DNA of 64,000 nucleotides from Corynebacterium sp. p3-SID1145 (GTDB taxonomy: Bacteria > Actinomycetota > Actinomycetes > Mycobacteriales > Mycobacteriaceae). The notes below the pieces were generated by a model. It searched no databases and was not told the DNA's origin. It worked only from the letters and a program-made list of their open reading frames with translations. Shown here piece after piece: positions 44,894 through 53,419 of this stretch (position 1 is its first letter; each line of letters starts with the position of its first letter). The stretch covers positions 149,594-213,593 of the forward strand of contig JALXXC010000004.1 in NCBI GenBank assembly GCA_025144245.1, given 5' to 3'. The translations under genes were made by a program, and so were the position numbers.

Positions 44894-45643
44894 TCACCCG
44901 CCGGCGGACGGGGCGATGGGGGAGAGCAGCTCCGGAGTGAGCGTCACCGCGTACTGCTGTGCGGAGAAACGGATCGACCCGCCCGCCACCTCGACCAAGT
45001 CGGCCTGGGCGCCGATGGGGAGCTCGCGGGTGTCCAATTCGAGCGTGTAGGCGTCGGTGACGGCGGCGGCGAGGTTCGGTGGGACGTCGATAAGCTGTTT
45101 CGGCTCCATGTGGAACTGCGTGCCGTCGATACGGAGGGTGACCACCGCGGACGTCTTTTCGTCGGTGCCCGGGACTGTGCCGGTGAGCTGTGCTTCGCTC
45201 GCAGTGCCGCCGGCAGGCGAAATGTCGTACGGGTTGGCGATATCCAAGTCGGTCATGCCGAGCAGCTGCCCGAAAGCGACGCCGTCGAGCGAGAGAGTGT
45301 GCTCGATGCGCTTGGCCTTGGCTCCCGCGAAATCCGCGGCGAATGCGCGGGCGGGGTCGATGGTGACGTCGTAGATATCGGTGCGCGAATTCGCGGTGCC
45401 CACCCCCTCAACATCGACGTCGAGGGCCTGGAAACTCACGCGCGGCACCTTGCCCGTGACTGCGACCTGGGCGAACGGGAAGCCGCCCACATACGTGTCG
45501 GGATCCCCTGGGAGGCCGTCGGCATCGCGGGCGTGGGCGGCCAGTTCGCGCTCCACGTGCGCCGCGTACCCCGCGTCTACCCCGAATGCGAGCGCCACCG
45601 CACCCGCGACGACACCCGCGGTGACCAAACCCTTCGCCTTCAT
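44894..45643 (-). CDS. DUF2993 / LmeA-like exported protein
   Basis: The 249-residue protein has one N-terminal hydrophobic segment and then DPDTYVGGFPFAQVAVTGKVPRVSFQALDVD, which matches LmeA-family (DUF2993) proteins with TULIP-like lipid-binding folds. In mycobacteria LmeA affects lipomannan elongation in the periplasm, and a similar cell-envelope role here is inferred. The ATG at 45643 has TACGGT (45655-45650, opposite strand) 6 nt before it. It diverges from mshD by 22 bp. Confidence 0.85.
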   Translation of the reverse strand: MKAKGLVTAGVVAGAVALAFGVDAGYAAHVERELAAHARDADGLPGDPDTYVGGFPFAQVAVTGKVPRVSFQALDVDVEGVGTANSRTDIYDVTIDPARAFAADFAGAKAKRIEHTLSLDGVAFGQLLGMTDLDIANPYDISPAGGTASEAQLTGTVPGTDEKTSAVVTLRIDGTQFHMEPKQLIDVPPNLAAAVTDAYTLELDTRELPIGAQADLVEVAGGSIRFSAQQYAVTLTPELLSPIAPSAGG

Positions 45644-45665
45644 GCCTTTACCGTAGCCTGGGGGC
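45644..45665. promoter_or_regulatory. 22 bp divergent promoter with overlapping -10 elements
   Basis: Reverse TACGGT (45655-45650) ends 6 nt before the LmeA-like ATG. Forward TAGCCT (45654-45659) ends 6 nt before the mshD ATG. The hexamers overlap by two bases on opposite strands. Confidence 0.55.
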
Positions 45666-46643
45666 ATGACACAGCGTTCTTCTGCCGTGCAGCGCATCGA
45701 CCTCTCCAACGACTCTGAGCTGGTCAACGCTGCCAACGAGATCCTCAGCCGTGTGCGCGCCGCTGACGGCGTCGAGGCTTTTTCCGAAGGCTTCACCAAA
45801 GAGCTCGGCCGCACCTCCGGGCACACCTACTGGGCATCGCTTGACGACGGCGCCCTCACCTCCCTCGCCGCCTGCGCCCCCGACGGTTCCGCCGAGCTGG
45901 CCGTCGACCCCTCCGCCCGCCGCAACGGGCACGGCGCGGCCCTCGCTGGGGCTGTTCTCGCCGAGCGCCCCGACGCCGGACTGTGGGCCCACGGCGACCT
46001 CCCCGCCGCCCGGGCCCTCGCGTCGAAGCTGTCGTTGCGTCCAACCCGCGAGCTGCTCGTCATGTCACTCGACGGCGATGCACTTGAAGCCGCTGGCGGC
46101 TCCGGCGGGACAGGCTCCGCCCTTCCCGGCGGTTTCGAGGAACTGAGCTACCCCGAATCCGTGAACCGGTGGGGGCGCGATGCGGTCGAACACACCTGGC
46201 TGGATGTCAACAACGATGCCTTTTCCTGGCACCCAGAGCAAGGCGGCTGGGACCTCGCCGGGCTACACGACGCCATGGACACGCCCTGGTTCGATCCTGA
46301 AGGCGTGAGGATGCTGTGGGATACGCACAGCGCTGGGTCTGGGGCTGAGTCTGCGACTGGGGCTAGAGAGGCTGAGCTTGCCGGCTTCCATTGGACGAAA
46401 CGCCACTCGGCCAAGCTGGGGGAGGTCTACGTCGTGGGTCTGTCCTCGCAATACCGCGGCCGCGGATTGGGGGATCCGCTCATGCGCGCCGGTCTGGAGC
46501 ACCTCGCCGCCGGCGGCTCGCGCCGGGTCATCCTCTACGTCGAGGCAGATAATGGTCCGGCGGTGCGCCGTTATGGGGAGCTCGGCTTCACTGTTGCCGA
46601 ACGGCACGTCGTATACAAGGCGTCCGAGGCACATGAGGCCTGA
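45666..46643 (+). CDS. mshD: Mycothiol synthase MshD
   Basis: MshD acetylates Cys-GlcN-Ins with acetyl-CoA to finish mycothiol, the major thiol of actinobacteria. The 325-residue protein has two GNAT domains: AELAVDPSARRNGHGAAL in the first and GLSSQYRGRGLGDPLMRAGLEHLA in the second with the typical acetyl-CoA pyrophosphate loop. YVEADNGPAVRRYGELGF closes it. The position upstream of pstS matches the corynebacterial and mycobacterial order mshD-pst/phoU. A leaderless -10 lies 6 nt before the ATG. Confidence 0.92.
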   Translation: MTQRSSAVQRIDLSNDSELVNAANEILSRVRAADGVEAFSEGFTKELGRTSGHTYWASLDDGALTSLAACAPDGSAELAVDPSARRNGHGAALAGAVLAERPDAGLWAHGDLPAARALASKLSLRPTRELLVMSLDGDALEAAGGSGGTGSALPGGFEELSYPESVNRWGRDAVEHTWLDVNNDAFSWHPEQGGWDLAGLHDAMDTPWFDPEGVRMLWDTHSAGSGAESATGAREAELAGFHWTKRHSAKLGEVYVVGLSSQYRGRGLGDPLMRAGLEHLAAGGSRRVILYVEADNGPAVRRYGELGFTVAERHVVYKASEAHEA

Positions 46644-46717
46644 AATTGTGGGCCTGGGTCTCATTGAAAGCTCAGTTGTGGCACAGGACGCATCAGTAAT
46701 TCACAGGAGTTCCTAAA

Positions 46718-46736
46718 GTTAACTCATTGTTCACCA
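46718..46736 (+). promoter_or_regulatory. Candidate PhoR direct-repeat site before pstS
   Basis: GTTAACTC (46718-46725) and GTTCACCA (46729-46736) form a direct repeat with a 3 bp spacer and 11 bp period, the format expected for OmpR-class regulators such as PhoR. They lie about 30 bp upstream of TAGCTT (46768-46773), a possible -10. Regulation of pst by PhoRS is established in C. glutamicum; this exact site is inferred. Confidence 0.5.
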
Positions 46737-46881
46737 TTTAGGGGTCGCAGGGTTAACGCGGGGCCCGTAGCTTGCCAGTTGTGAGCACTCAGGCACGGAC
46801 ACTCTTGCGCCATCCGGCGCTCCTGGTGGGCCTGAGACCGATGCTCAGAAGAATCTGAATTCGCACCGGAAAGGTATCCCC

Positions 46882-48021
46882 GTGATCCGTAACATCAAGC
46901 GCACTGCAGCTGTCGCAGGCATTGCTGCACTGACCTCCGTCACCCTCGTTGCATGCGGTGACTCCAACGACAACGCTAACGACCAGGGCAACGACACCAA
47001 CGCTTCCGAGTCCCAGGACGGCGGCAAGATCGAGGGTCTGTCCGGCCAGACCGGCCAGCTCGTTGCCGAGGGCGCTACCTCCCAGAAGAACGCTATGGAG
47101 TACTTCGGCGCACGTTACTCCGAGGCTGTTCCGGGTGCGAACCTCGCCTACAACGCGACCGGTTCCGGCTCGGGTGTCAAGAACTTCATCGCTAACCAGG
47201 CGACCTTCGCTGGCTCCGACTCCGCTCTGAAGGAAGACAAGGGCGAGGTCGAGGACGCTAAGAAGCGCTGCGGTGGCAACGACGCATGGCACCTGCCGAT
47301 GGTCATCGGCCCGGTCGCTATCGCCTACAACCTCGAGGGCGTCGACGAGCTCAACCTCACCATCGACAACGTTGTCGAGATCTTCAACGGCACCATCAAG
47401 AACTGGAACGACCCGAAGATTGCCGAGAACAACAAGGACGCGAAGCTCCCGGACCAGAACATCTCCGTGATCTACCGCTCCGACGAGTCCGGCACCTCCG
47501 ACAACTTCCAGAAGTTCCTGGCTTCCGCTTCCGACGGCAAGTGGACCGGCGAGGGCAAGGCCTTCCCGAAGGAGGTCGGCATCGGTAAGGAGGGCTCCAC
47601 CTCCGTCGCTGAGGAAGTCAACGCTACCCCGGGTGCCATCACCTACGTCGAGGCTGGCTACGCCCGCGACCTTGACCTCGGTGTCGCGAAGCTTGACTTC
47701 GGTGCTGGCCCGGTCGAACTCTCCGACGAGACCGTCAACAAGGCGCTCGAGGGTGTCCAGTTCAAGTCCGAGGGCAACGACATGGTCGTCGACTCCAAGG
47801 CTCTGTTCGCTTCCAAGAACGAGGGTGCTTACCCGCTGATCCTGACCACCTACGAGATCGTCTGCTCCAAGGGCTACGACGAGGAGACCAAGAACATGGT
47901 CAAGGACTTCCTGACCGTGGTCCTCGACTCCCAGGACGAGGAGCTCGCTGACGCCGGCTTCATCCCGGTGAAGGGCGAGTTCGCTGACAAGCTGAAGACC
48001 TCCATCGACGCCATCAGCTAA
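46882..48021 (+). CDS. pstS: Phosphate-binding lipoprotein PstS
   Basis: PstS binds extracellular phosphate for the Pst importer. The 379-residue protein has a signal peptide with lipobox LVAC, the EGATSQKNAM and TGSGSGVKNF segments that contact phosphate, SALKED, and YRSDESGTSDNFQKFL. The start is a GTG at 46882 after AAAGG; a leader of about 100 nt precedes it. A stem-loop follows 50 bp after the stop, before pstC. Confidence 0.95.
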   Translation: MIRNIKRTAAVAGIAALTSVTLVACGDSNDNANDQGNDTNASESQDGGKIEGLSGQTGQLVAEGATSQKNAMEYFGARYSEAVPGANLAYNATGSGSGVKNFIANQATFAGSDSALKEDKGEVEDAKKRCGGNDAWHLPMVIGPVAIAYNLEGVDELNLTIDNVVEIFNGTIKNWNDPKIAENNKDAKLPDQNISVIYRSDESGTSDNFQKFLASASDGKWTGEGKAFPKEVGIGKEGSTSVAEEVNATPGAITYVEAGYARDLDLGVAKLDFGAGPVELSDETVNKALEGVQFKSEGNDMVVDSKALFASKNEGAYPLILTTYEIVCSKGYDEETKNMVKDFLTVVLDSQDEELADAGFIPVKGEFADKLKTSIDAIS

Positions 48022-48068
48022 GACACAGCGTCTACAACGCTTCCAGTCCTCACAGTCTGGGAGCCCGA

Positions 48069-48103
48069 CATGCCCCCCGCCACCGCTGTGAGCAGGGGGC
48101 ATG
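48069..48103 (+). terminator. Hairpin between pstS and pstC
   Basis: CATGCCCCC (48069-48077) and GGGGGCATG (48095-48103) make a perfect 9-bp stem with a 17-nt loop and no T-tract. In many transporter operons such intercistronic hairpins raise the relative amount of the binding-protein mRNA. The next gene starts 117 bp later with a good RBS. Confidence 0.6.
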
Positions 48104-48219
48104 CCTATGTGGTGGGTGTTTCGAGGGCCGGCAACGGCCGCCCCGTGCGCCCCGACAAAACAGTGGAAAGCCCCGAGTTTTCCGCGCACTGACCTTCAAA
48201 ACCAAAAGGAATCGTCACT

Positions 48220-49290
48220 ATGGCTGACAACGAATTGCCGGCAAACGCGCACGAGGACCGTCGCGCCGGCTCCGTGACCAGCGAAGGCCCCGTCGGTGGG
48301 GCGTCGCAGGCGGCACCTGTCGCCACGGGTCAGGATGCCGGTGTTGGAACTGCTTCCTCCGGCGCTGGTGTGAAGCGCCCGGGTGACCGTGTCTTCGAAG
48401 CTCTGTCCACCATTTCCGCAGCACTGATCACCGTGATCATCATCGCGGTGGGCCTGTTCCTCCTGATCCAGGCTTTCGATCCGCTGCGCCTGAACCAAGA
48501 GAACTTCTTCACCTACGGCGGTGGCTGGCAGACCGCGAACCTGGAGGAGATGAAGTTCGGTATCCCGAACCTCTTCTTCACCACGGTCACCGTCTCCGTG
48601 ATCGCTCTGATCCTCGCGATGCCTGCCGCACTTGGCATCGCCATCTTCCTGTCCAACTACGCACCGAAGCAGCTGGTCCGTCCGCTGGCGACTCTGGTGG
48701 ACATGCTCGCCGCTGTCCCGTCGATCGTCTACGGTCTGTGGGGCGCGCAGGTGCTCGGCCCGAAGCTGTCCGGCTTCTACGAGTGGATTCACTCCTGGGG
48801 CGGCAGTTTTGTGCTGTTCAAGCAGTACCAGAACTCCCCGTCGTTCGCGACTGGCGGCAACATGCTCACCGGTGGCATCGTCCTGGCGATCATGATTCTG
48901 CCGATCATCGCGGCGACCACCCGCGAGATCTTCGTCCAGACCCCTCCCGGCCAGATCGAGTCCGCCCTCGCACTGGGCGCGACGCGCTGGGAAGTCATCC
49001 GCATGACCGTCCTCCCGTTCGGTCTGTCCGGCTACATCGCCGGTTCTATGCTTGGCCTCGGCCGCGCACTGGGCGAGACCATGGCGCTCTACATGGTCAT
49101 CCCGACCGGCCCGGAGTTCCGCGGCACGCTTTTCGACGGCGGTTCCACTTTCGCAACCGCTATCGCGAGTGCCTCCGCAGAGTTCAACAACCCGACCTCC
49201 GCTGGCGCGTACATCTCCGCAGGTCTGGTCCTGTTCCTGCTGACCTTCATCGTCAACTCGATCGCCCGCGCGATCGTCAACAAGAAGTAG
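48220..49290 (+). CDS. pstC: Phosphate ABC transporter permease PstC
   Basis: The 356-residue protein has a polar cytoplasmic N-terminal region of about 60 residues and then about six hydrophobic segments. ALALGATRWEVIRMTVLPFGLSGYIAGSMLGLGRALGETMAL near residue 245 is the EAA-type coupling loop of PstC/PstA permeases. RBS AAAAGGA (48204-48210) sets the ATG at 48220. pstA follows with a 9 bp gap or immediately, so they are coupled. Confidence 0.95.
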   Translation: MADNELPANAHEDRRAGSVTSEGPVGGASQAAPVATGQDAGVGTASSGAGVKRPGDRVFEALSTISAALITVIIIAVGLFLLIQAFDPLRLNQENFFTYGGGWQTANLEEMKFGIPNLFFTTVTVSVIALILAMPAALGIAIFLSNYAPKQLVRPLATLVDMLAAVPSIVYGLWGAQVLGPKLSGFYEWIHSWGGSFVLFKQYQNSPSFATGGNMLTGGIVLAIMILPIIAATTREIFVQTPPGQIESALALGATRWEVIRMTVLPFGLSGYIAGSMLGLGRALGETMALYMVIPTGPEFRGTLFDGGSTFATAIASASAEFNNPTSAGAYISAGLVLFLLTFIVNSIARAIVNKK

Positions 49291-49299
49291 GTGTATGAC

Positions 49300-50304
49300 A
49301 TGAGCACTGCATACCCCGGTAACAACGCTGGCGAGTCCAAGAAGGTCACTGAGGTGACGGAGACCGCCCCGGCAAAGTCCGCGTCGACTGCCACTGCCAC
49401 CCGCGAGAAGGCGACCCCGATCGGTGACGATCCGTTCACCAACATCGCCCCCGGCCGCAAGACCCTGAATTCCTTCATGGGCGGATTGATGTGGGCGGCA
49501 ATGCTGATCGCGCTGATCCCGCTGCTCTGGCTGCTGTTCACGCTGGTGTCCCGCGGCTACGAAGCCATTCTCAACCCCGACTGGTGGACCCAAGACATGG
49601 TCGGCGTCCGTGCACGCCGCGAGGGCGGCGGCGCCCTCCACGCCATCGCGGGCACCCTGATGCAGACCCTGATTGCGTCGCTGTTCTCCATTCCGATCGG
49701 CGTCTTCACCGCCATCTACCTGGTGGAGTACTCCAACGGCAACAAGCTGGGCAAGCTGACCACATTCATGGTGGACATCCTTTCCGGTGTCCCGTCCATC
49801 GTTTCCGCTCTGTTCATCTACGCACTGTGGATCACCATTCTGGGCCAGCAGCGTTCCGGCTTCGCCGTGTCGCTGTCCCTGATCCTGCTGATGGTCCCGG
49901 TTGTTGTCCGTAACACCGAGGAGATGCTCCGCGTTGTGCCGATGGATCTGCGCGAGGCGTCCTACGCGCTCGGCGTTCCGAAGTGGAAGACCATCGCTCG
50001 CATCGTGCTGCCGACCGCTCTGTCCGGCATTGTCACCGGCATCATGCTGGCCATCGCCCGCGTCATGGGTGAGTCCGCGCCGGTGCTGATCCTCGTGGGT
50101 TCCACCCCGCAGCTCAACTGGTTCGGCCTGTTCAACCAGCCGCAGTCTTCGCTGCCGCTGTTCATGCTGGACATGTGGAAGTCCGGTTCGGCGCAGCCGG
50201 TCATGGACCGTCTGTGGGGTGCAGCCCTCACCCTGGTCATCCTCGTCGTTGTCCTGAACTTGCTCGCACGCACGATCGCGGCGAAGTTCTCGGTCAAGAA
50301 GTAA
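49300..50304 (+). CDS. pstA: Phosphate ABC transporter permease PstA
   Basis: PstA pairs with PstC to form the membrane channel. The protein of about 334 residues has a Thr/Ala/Lys-rich cytoplasmic N-terminus of about 65 residues, then six hydrophobic segments and the coupling loop EEMLRVVPMDLREASYALGVPKWKTIARIVLPTALSGIVTGIMLA (near residue 210). A GTG at 49291, adjacent to the pstC stop, is an alternative start three residues longer; I used the ATG at 49300 because AGGTG precedes it at a better distance. Confidence 0.93.
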   Translation: MSTAYPGNNAGESKKVTEVTETAPAKSASTATATREKATPIGDDPFTNIAPGRKTLNSFMGGLMWAAMLIALIPLLWLLFTLVSRGYEAILNPDWWTQDMVGVRARREGGGALHAIAGTLMQTLIASLFSIPIGVFTAIYLVEYSNGNKLGKLTTFMVDILSGVPSIVSALFIYALWITILGQQRSGFAVSLSLILLMVPVVVRNTEEMLRVVPMDLREASYALGVPKWKTIARIVLPTALSGIVTGIMLAIARVMGESAPVLILVGSTPQLNWFGLFNQPQSSLPLFMLDMWKSGSAQPVMDRLWGAALTLVILVVVLNLLARTIAAKFSVKK

Positions 50305-50341
50305 GTCGCCCCGCCCTTTCATTCCCATCTAGGAGAAATCA

Positions 50342-51118
50342 ATGTCTATCAAGCTCCAGCTGAACGACCTCGACATTTACTACGGCGACTTCCACGCCGT
50401 GCAGAGCGTCAACATGGATATCCCGGCCCAGGCCGTGACCGCGTTCATCGGCCCGTCCGGTTGCGGTAAATCCACGGTGCTGCGCACCCTGAACCGCATG
50501 CACGAGGTCATCCCGAACGCGTACGTCGACGGCGAAGTGCTTCTCGACGGCCACGACATCTACGCCAAGAACGTCGACCCGGTGGCTGTCCGCAACACCA
50601 TCGGCATGGTGTTCCAGAAGGCGAACCCGTTCCCGACCATGTCCATCGAGGACAACGTCGTCGCGGGCCTGAAGCTGTCCGGCGAGAAGAACAAGAAGAA
50701 GCTCAAGGAGGTCGCTGAGCGCTCCCTGCGCGGCGCGAACCTGTGGGACGAGGTCAAGGACCGCCTGGACAAGCCGGGCGGAGGCCTCTCCGGTGGTCAG
50801 CAGCAGCGTCTGTGCATCGCCCGCGCGATCGCAGTCCAGCCGGAAGTCCTGCTCATGGATGAGCCGTGCTCCGCACTTGACCCGATCTCGACCCTCGCTG
50901 TGGAGGACCTGATCCACGAGCTGAAGGACGAGTACACCATCGTCATCGTGACGCACAACATGCAGCAGGCTGCGCGTGTGTCCGACAAGACCGCGTTCTT
51001 CTCCCTCGAGGCGACCGGTAAGCCGGGCCACCTCGTCGAGTTCAACGACACCAACACGATCTTCGAGAATCCTCAGCGCAAGGAGACTGAGGATTACATC
51101 GCCGGCCGCTTCGGCTAA
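50342..51118 (+). CDS. pstB: Phosphate ABC transporter ATPase PstB
   Basis: PstB powers phosphate import. The 258-residue ATPase has Walker [10 protein letters not shown], a Q-loop [18 protein letters not shown], the signature [16 protein letters not shown], Walker [14 protein letters not shown], and the switch His in [10 protein letters not shown]. The RBS AGGAGA (50331-50336) precedes the ATG by 5 nt. The operon ends after it at a strong hairpin, and phoU is on the opposite strand. Confidence 0.97.
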   Translation: MSIKLQLNDLDIYYGDFHAVQSVNMDIPAQAVTAFIGPSGCGKSTVLRTLNRMHEVIPNAYVDGEVLLDGHDIYAKNVDPVAVRNTIGMVFQKANPFPTMSIEDNVVAGLKLSGEKNKKKLKEVAERSLRGANLWDEVKDRLDKPGGGLSGGQQQRLCIARAIAVQPEVLLMDEPCSALDPISTLAVEDLIHELKDEYTIVIVTHNMQQAARVSDKTAFFSLEATGKPGHLVEFNDTNTIFENPQRKETEDYIAGRFG

Positions 51119-51143
51119 ACCGCCGCACTAGCGACGCATTTCG

Positions 51144-51174
51144 AGCCTCCGCCGAGAATTTCTTGGCGGGGGCT
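51144..51174 (+). terminator. Terminator after pstB
   Basis: AGCCTCCGCC (51144-51153) pairs with GGCGGGGGCT (51165-51174) with one G-T pair and an 11-nt loop. The following TTCGCTATTG is only weakly T-rich. A near copy of the window-wide 11-mer (GCTTGTCGACG) follows at 51183. Confidence 0.75.
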
Positions 51175-51203
51175 TCGCTATTGCTTGTCGACGCTCTCCC
51201 GCG

Positions 51204-51947
51204 CTACTTCTTGGCCTGCCGATGCCCGAAGTACTGCTCGAGTTCGAGGAAGCGCTCGTCTAACTCGAGCTCCTTGCCGTCGGCGTCTTTCTTGCGCTCG
51301 TAGCGTTCAGGGGTCAGGCCGGTGACGAGGTAGACGATGCGGGCGGCGACGTTCACGCAGTGGTCGGCGTAGCGTTCGTAGTAGCGCCCCAGTAGGGCGA
51401 GGTCGACGGCGGTGCGGCTGGTTCCTTCCCAGTCGCGGGCGGTGACGCTGTTGAGCAGGTGCTGGTTCAAGGCGTCGAGCTCGTCGTCGAATTGACTCAT
51501 GGCCAATGCGCCCTCGACGTCGGGGCTGATCAACTGGTCGTGGATGAGGTCGCCCATGGTGTCCACAAGGCGGGCGAGTTCGACGACGGTGGGGCGCATG
51601 GTGTCGTCGTAGACGAACTCGGGGTGGCGCAGCCGCGCGGTGCTGGCGATGTGACGCCCCAGGGTGCCCATGCGGTTGAAGTCCTCCACGATGTAGATCG
51701 AAGTGAAGACCTGGCGGAGGTCGGAGGCGACGGGGCTTTCAAGAGCCAGGAGGGCCATGCTGCGCTCTTCGCAGCGGACACGGATTTCTTTGATCGTGTC
51801 GGCTTCGGTGAGGGCGGTTTCGGCGTCTTCGAGGGTGCCGTCGATAAGCGATTTGGACGCGTAACGCATGACGCTGCGCACCGTGTCGCTCATGCTTTGC
51901 AGGTCCTGCGAGAAAGCGTTGAGATGCTCTCGGTAGATGGTGCGCAT
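51204..51947 (-). CDS. phoU: Phosphate signalling protein PhoU
   Basis: PhoU couples Pst transport status to the histidine kinase and limits phosphate uptake. The 247-residue all-helical protein has two PhoU domains: MRTIYREHLNAFSQDLQSM with CEERSMALLALESPVASDLRQV in the first (D-L-R-x-V) and YYERYADHCVNVAARI with metal-binding Asp/His-type residues in the second. It is transcribed opposite to pstSCAB, as in C. glutamicum, rather than as the last pst gene. The start ATG has GAGGA 7 nt upstream. dusB lies 11 bp upstream on the same strand. Confidence 0.95.
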   Translation of the reverse strand: MRTIYREHLNAFSQDLQSMSDTVRSVMRYASKSLIDGTLEDAETALTEADTIKEIRVRCEERSMALLALESPVASDLRQVFTSIYIVEDFNRMGTLGRHIASTARLRHPEFVYDDTMRPTVVELARLVDTMGDLIHDQLISPDVEGALAMSQFDDELDALNQHLLNSVTARDWEGTSRTAVDLALLGRYYERYADHCVNVAARIVYLVTGLTPERYERKKDADGKELELDERFLELEQYFGHRQAKK

Positions 51948-51958
51948 GGTGGTCCTCG

Positions 51959-53128
51959 CTATCCGCCGCTGGAGTCGATTTCGGCTCCGACCGGCACAGT
52001 ATCGTCTTCCGGGTCGTCCAACCAGCCGTCGGGGAGTGCCACCTTGGCTGCGGAACCCTGGCGCCCGCGAGCGGAATCCGCCGCTTCAGCGCGCTGGGTG
52101 GAGTCGGCGATGGTGGAAAGTTGGTCGTTCAACTCGGCGAGCGTGGACACGCGCGCTAGCTGACCGCGGAATTCACCGCCGACTGGAAATCCTTTGAGGT
52201 ACCAGCCTACGTGTTTGCGCATGTCCCGGCATCCCCTGTCCTCGCCTTCGTGCTGTGCCAGGAGTTCGGCGTGGCGGGCGATGATGCGGGCAACCTCGCC
52301 GAGAATGGGTTCCTCCGGCACTGCTTCGCCGCGGAGCTGTGCCCCGAGCTGGGCGAACAGCCACGGGCGGCCGAGGCAGCCGCGGCCGACGACGACGCCG
52401 GCGCAGCCCGTTTGGTCCATCATGGCCTGCGCGTCGGCGGGCGCGAATATATCTCCGTTTCCGAGGACGGGGACCCCGGTGCCGTCCATGTGCTCGACGA
52501 GTCGTGCGATCTCGCTCCAGTCCGCGTCACCGGAGTAGCGCTGCGCGGCGGTGCGCCCGTGGAGGGTGACGGCGGCGGCTCCGGCATCGGCGGCGATGCG
52601 CCCGGCGTCGAGATGCGTGTGGTGCTCGTCGTCGATGCCGATGCGGAATTTCACGGTCACCGGGATGCCGATGCCTTCCGTGGCGCGCACGGCCGCGTCG
52701 ACGATCTGGCCGTACAGCTTGCGCTTGTAGGGGAGTGCGGAGCCGCCGCCGCGTCGCGTTACTTTCGGCACGGGGCAGCCGAAGTTCATGTCCACGTGGT
52801 CTGCCATGTCGTGGTCGACGATGGTGCGCACCGCCCTGTACGTGTACTCGGGATCGACGGTGTAGAGCTGCATCGACCGCGGCGATTCCTGTGGCGCGAA
52901 CGTGGTCATGTGGAGGGTTTTCTCGTTGCCCTCGACGAGCGCGCGGGCGGTGATCATCTCGCACACGTACAGCCCAGACGAGGTGCCCGTCAGTTCTTCC
53001 TCGATCTCGCGGCACAGGACGCGGAACGGCATGTTCGTCACGCCGGCCATCGGCGCGAGGATGACCGGTGAGGCGAGGTTCATGCCGCCTATGCGCAGCT
53101 GCGGAAGAGTCGAAGTCACGTGGCCCAT
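51959..53128 (-). CDS. dusB: tRNA-dihydrouridine synthase DusB family
   Basis: Dus enzymes reduce uridine to dihydrouridine in tRNA D-loops with FMN and NADPH. The 389-residue TIM-barrel protein begins APMAGVTNMPFRVLCRE, has the catalytic Cys in MNFGCPVPKVTRRGGGSAL, and the FMN-binding VTLHGRTAAQRYSGDADW and VGRGCLGRPWLF. A polar tail of about 45 residues follows the helical domain. The ATG at 53128 has AAGGAA 5 nt upstream; further upstream in-frame codons are not used. It may be cotranscribed with phoU. Confidence 0.93.
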   Translation of the reverse strand: MGHVTSTLPQLRIGGMNLASPVILAPMAGVTNMPFRVLCREIEEELTGTSSGLYVCEMITARALVEGNEKTLHMTTFAPQESPRSMQLYTVDPEYTYRAVRTIVDHDMADHVDMNFGCPVPKVTRRGGGSALPYKRKLYGQIVDAAVRATEGIGIPVTVKFRIGIDDEHHTHLDAGRIAADAGAAAVTLHGRTAAQRYSGDADWSEIARLVEHMDGTGVPVLGNGDIFAPADAQAMMDQTGCAGVVVGRGCLGRPWLFAQLGAQLRGEAVPEEPILGEVARIIARHAELLAQHEGEDRGCRDMRKHVGWYLKGFPVGGEFRGQLARVSTLAELNDQLSTIADSTQRAEAADSARGRQGSAAKVALPDGWLDDPEDDTVPVGAEIDSSGG

Positions 53129-53231
53129 TGTTCCTTCTTCCGTTGCCGCCGCACAAACTACCGTGGGACAACCGCTTATCGACGCCCCGATTTCTCCCCA
53201 TCCCCAACTGCCCGCTACCATGAATGCGCAC

Positions 53232-53304
53232 GGGCCTTTAGCTCAGTTGGTAGAGCTACGGACTTTTAATCCGCAGGTCCCGGGTTCGAGCCCCGGAGGG
53301 CCCA
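53232..53304 (+). tRNA. tRNA-Lys (anticodon TTT)
   Basis: The acceptor stem is GGGCCTT with AGGGCCC (one G-T pair), the anticodon TTT is at 53265-53267 in loop CTTTTAA, and the T-loop has GTTCGAG. CCA is not encoded. A perfect hairpin follows. Confidence 0.96.
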
Positions 53305-53311
53305 CAGGTGC

Positions 53312-53345
53312 AAAACCCCACAGTCGGCGACGGCTGTGGGGTTTT
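53312..53345 (+). terminator. Terminator after tRNA-Lys
   Basis: AAAACCCCACAG (53312-53323) and CTGTGGGGTTTT (53334-53345) form a perfect 12-bp stem with a 10-nt loop that ends in a T run. Confidence 0.85.
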
Positions 53346-53419
53346 CTCTGCCCGCTCTGCCTGGCACCCGTTTGTTCGGCAGCGCCCGCGGGGCGGGTGT
53401 CGGGCGTAGGGTGGACGGC

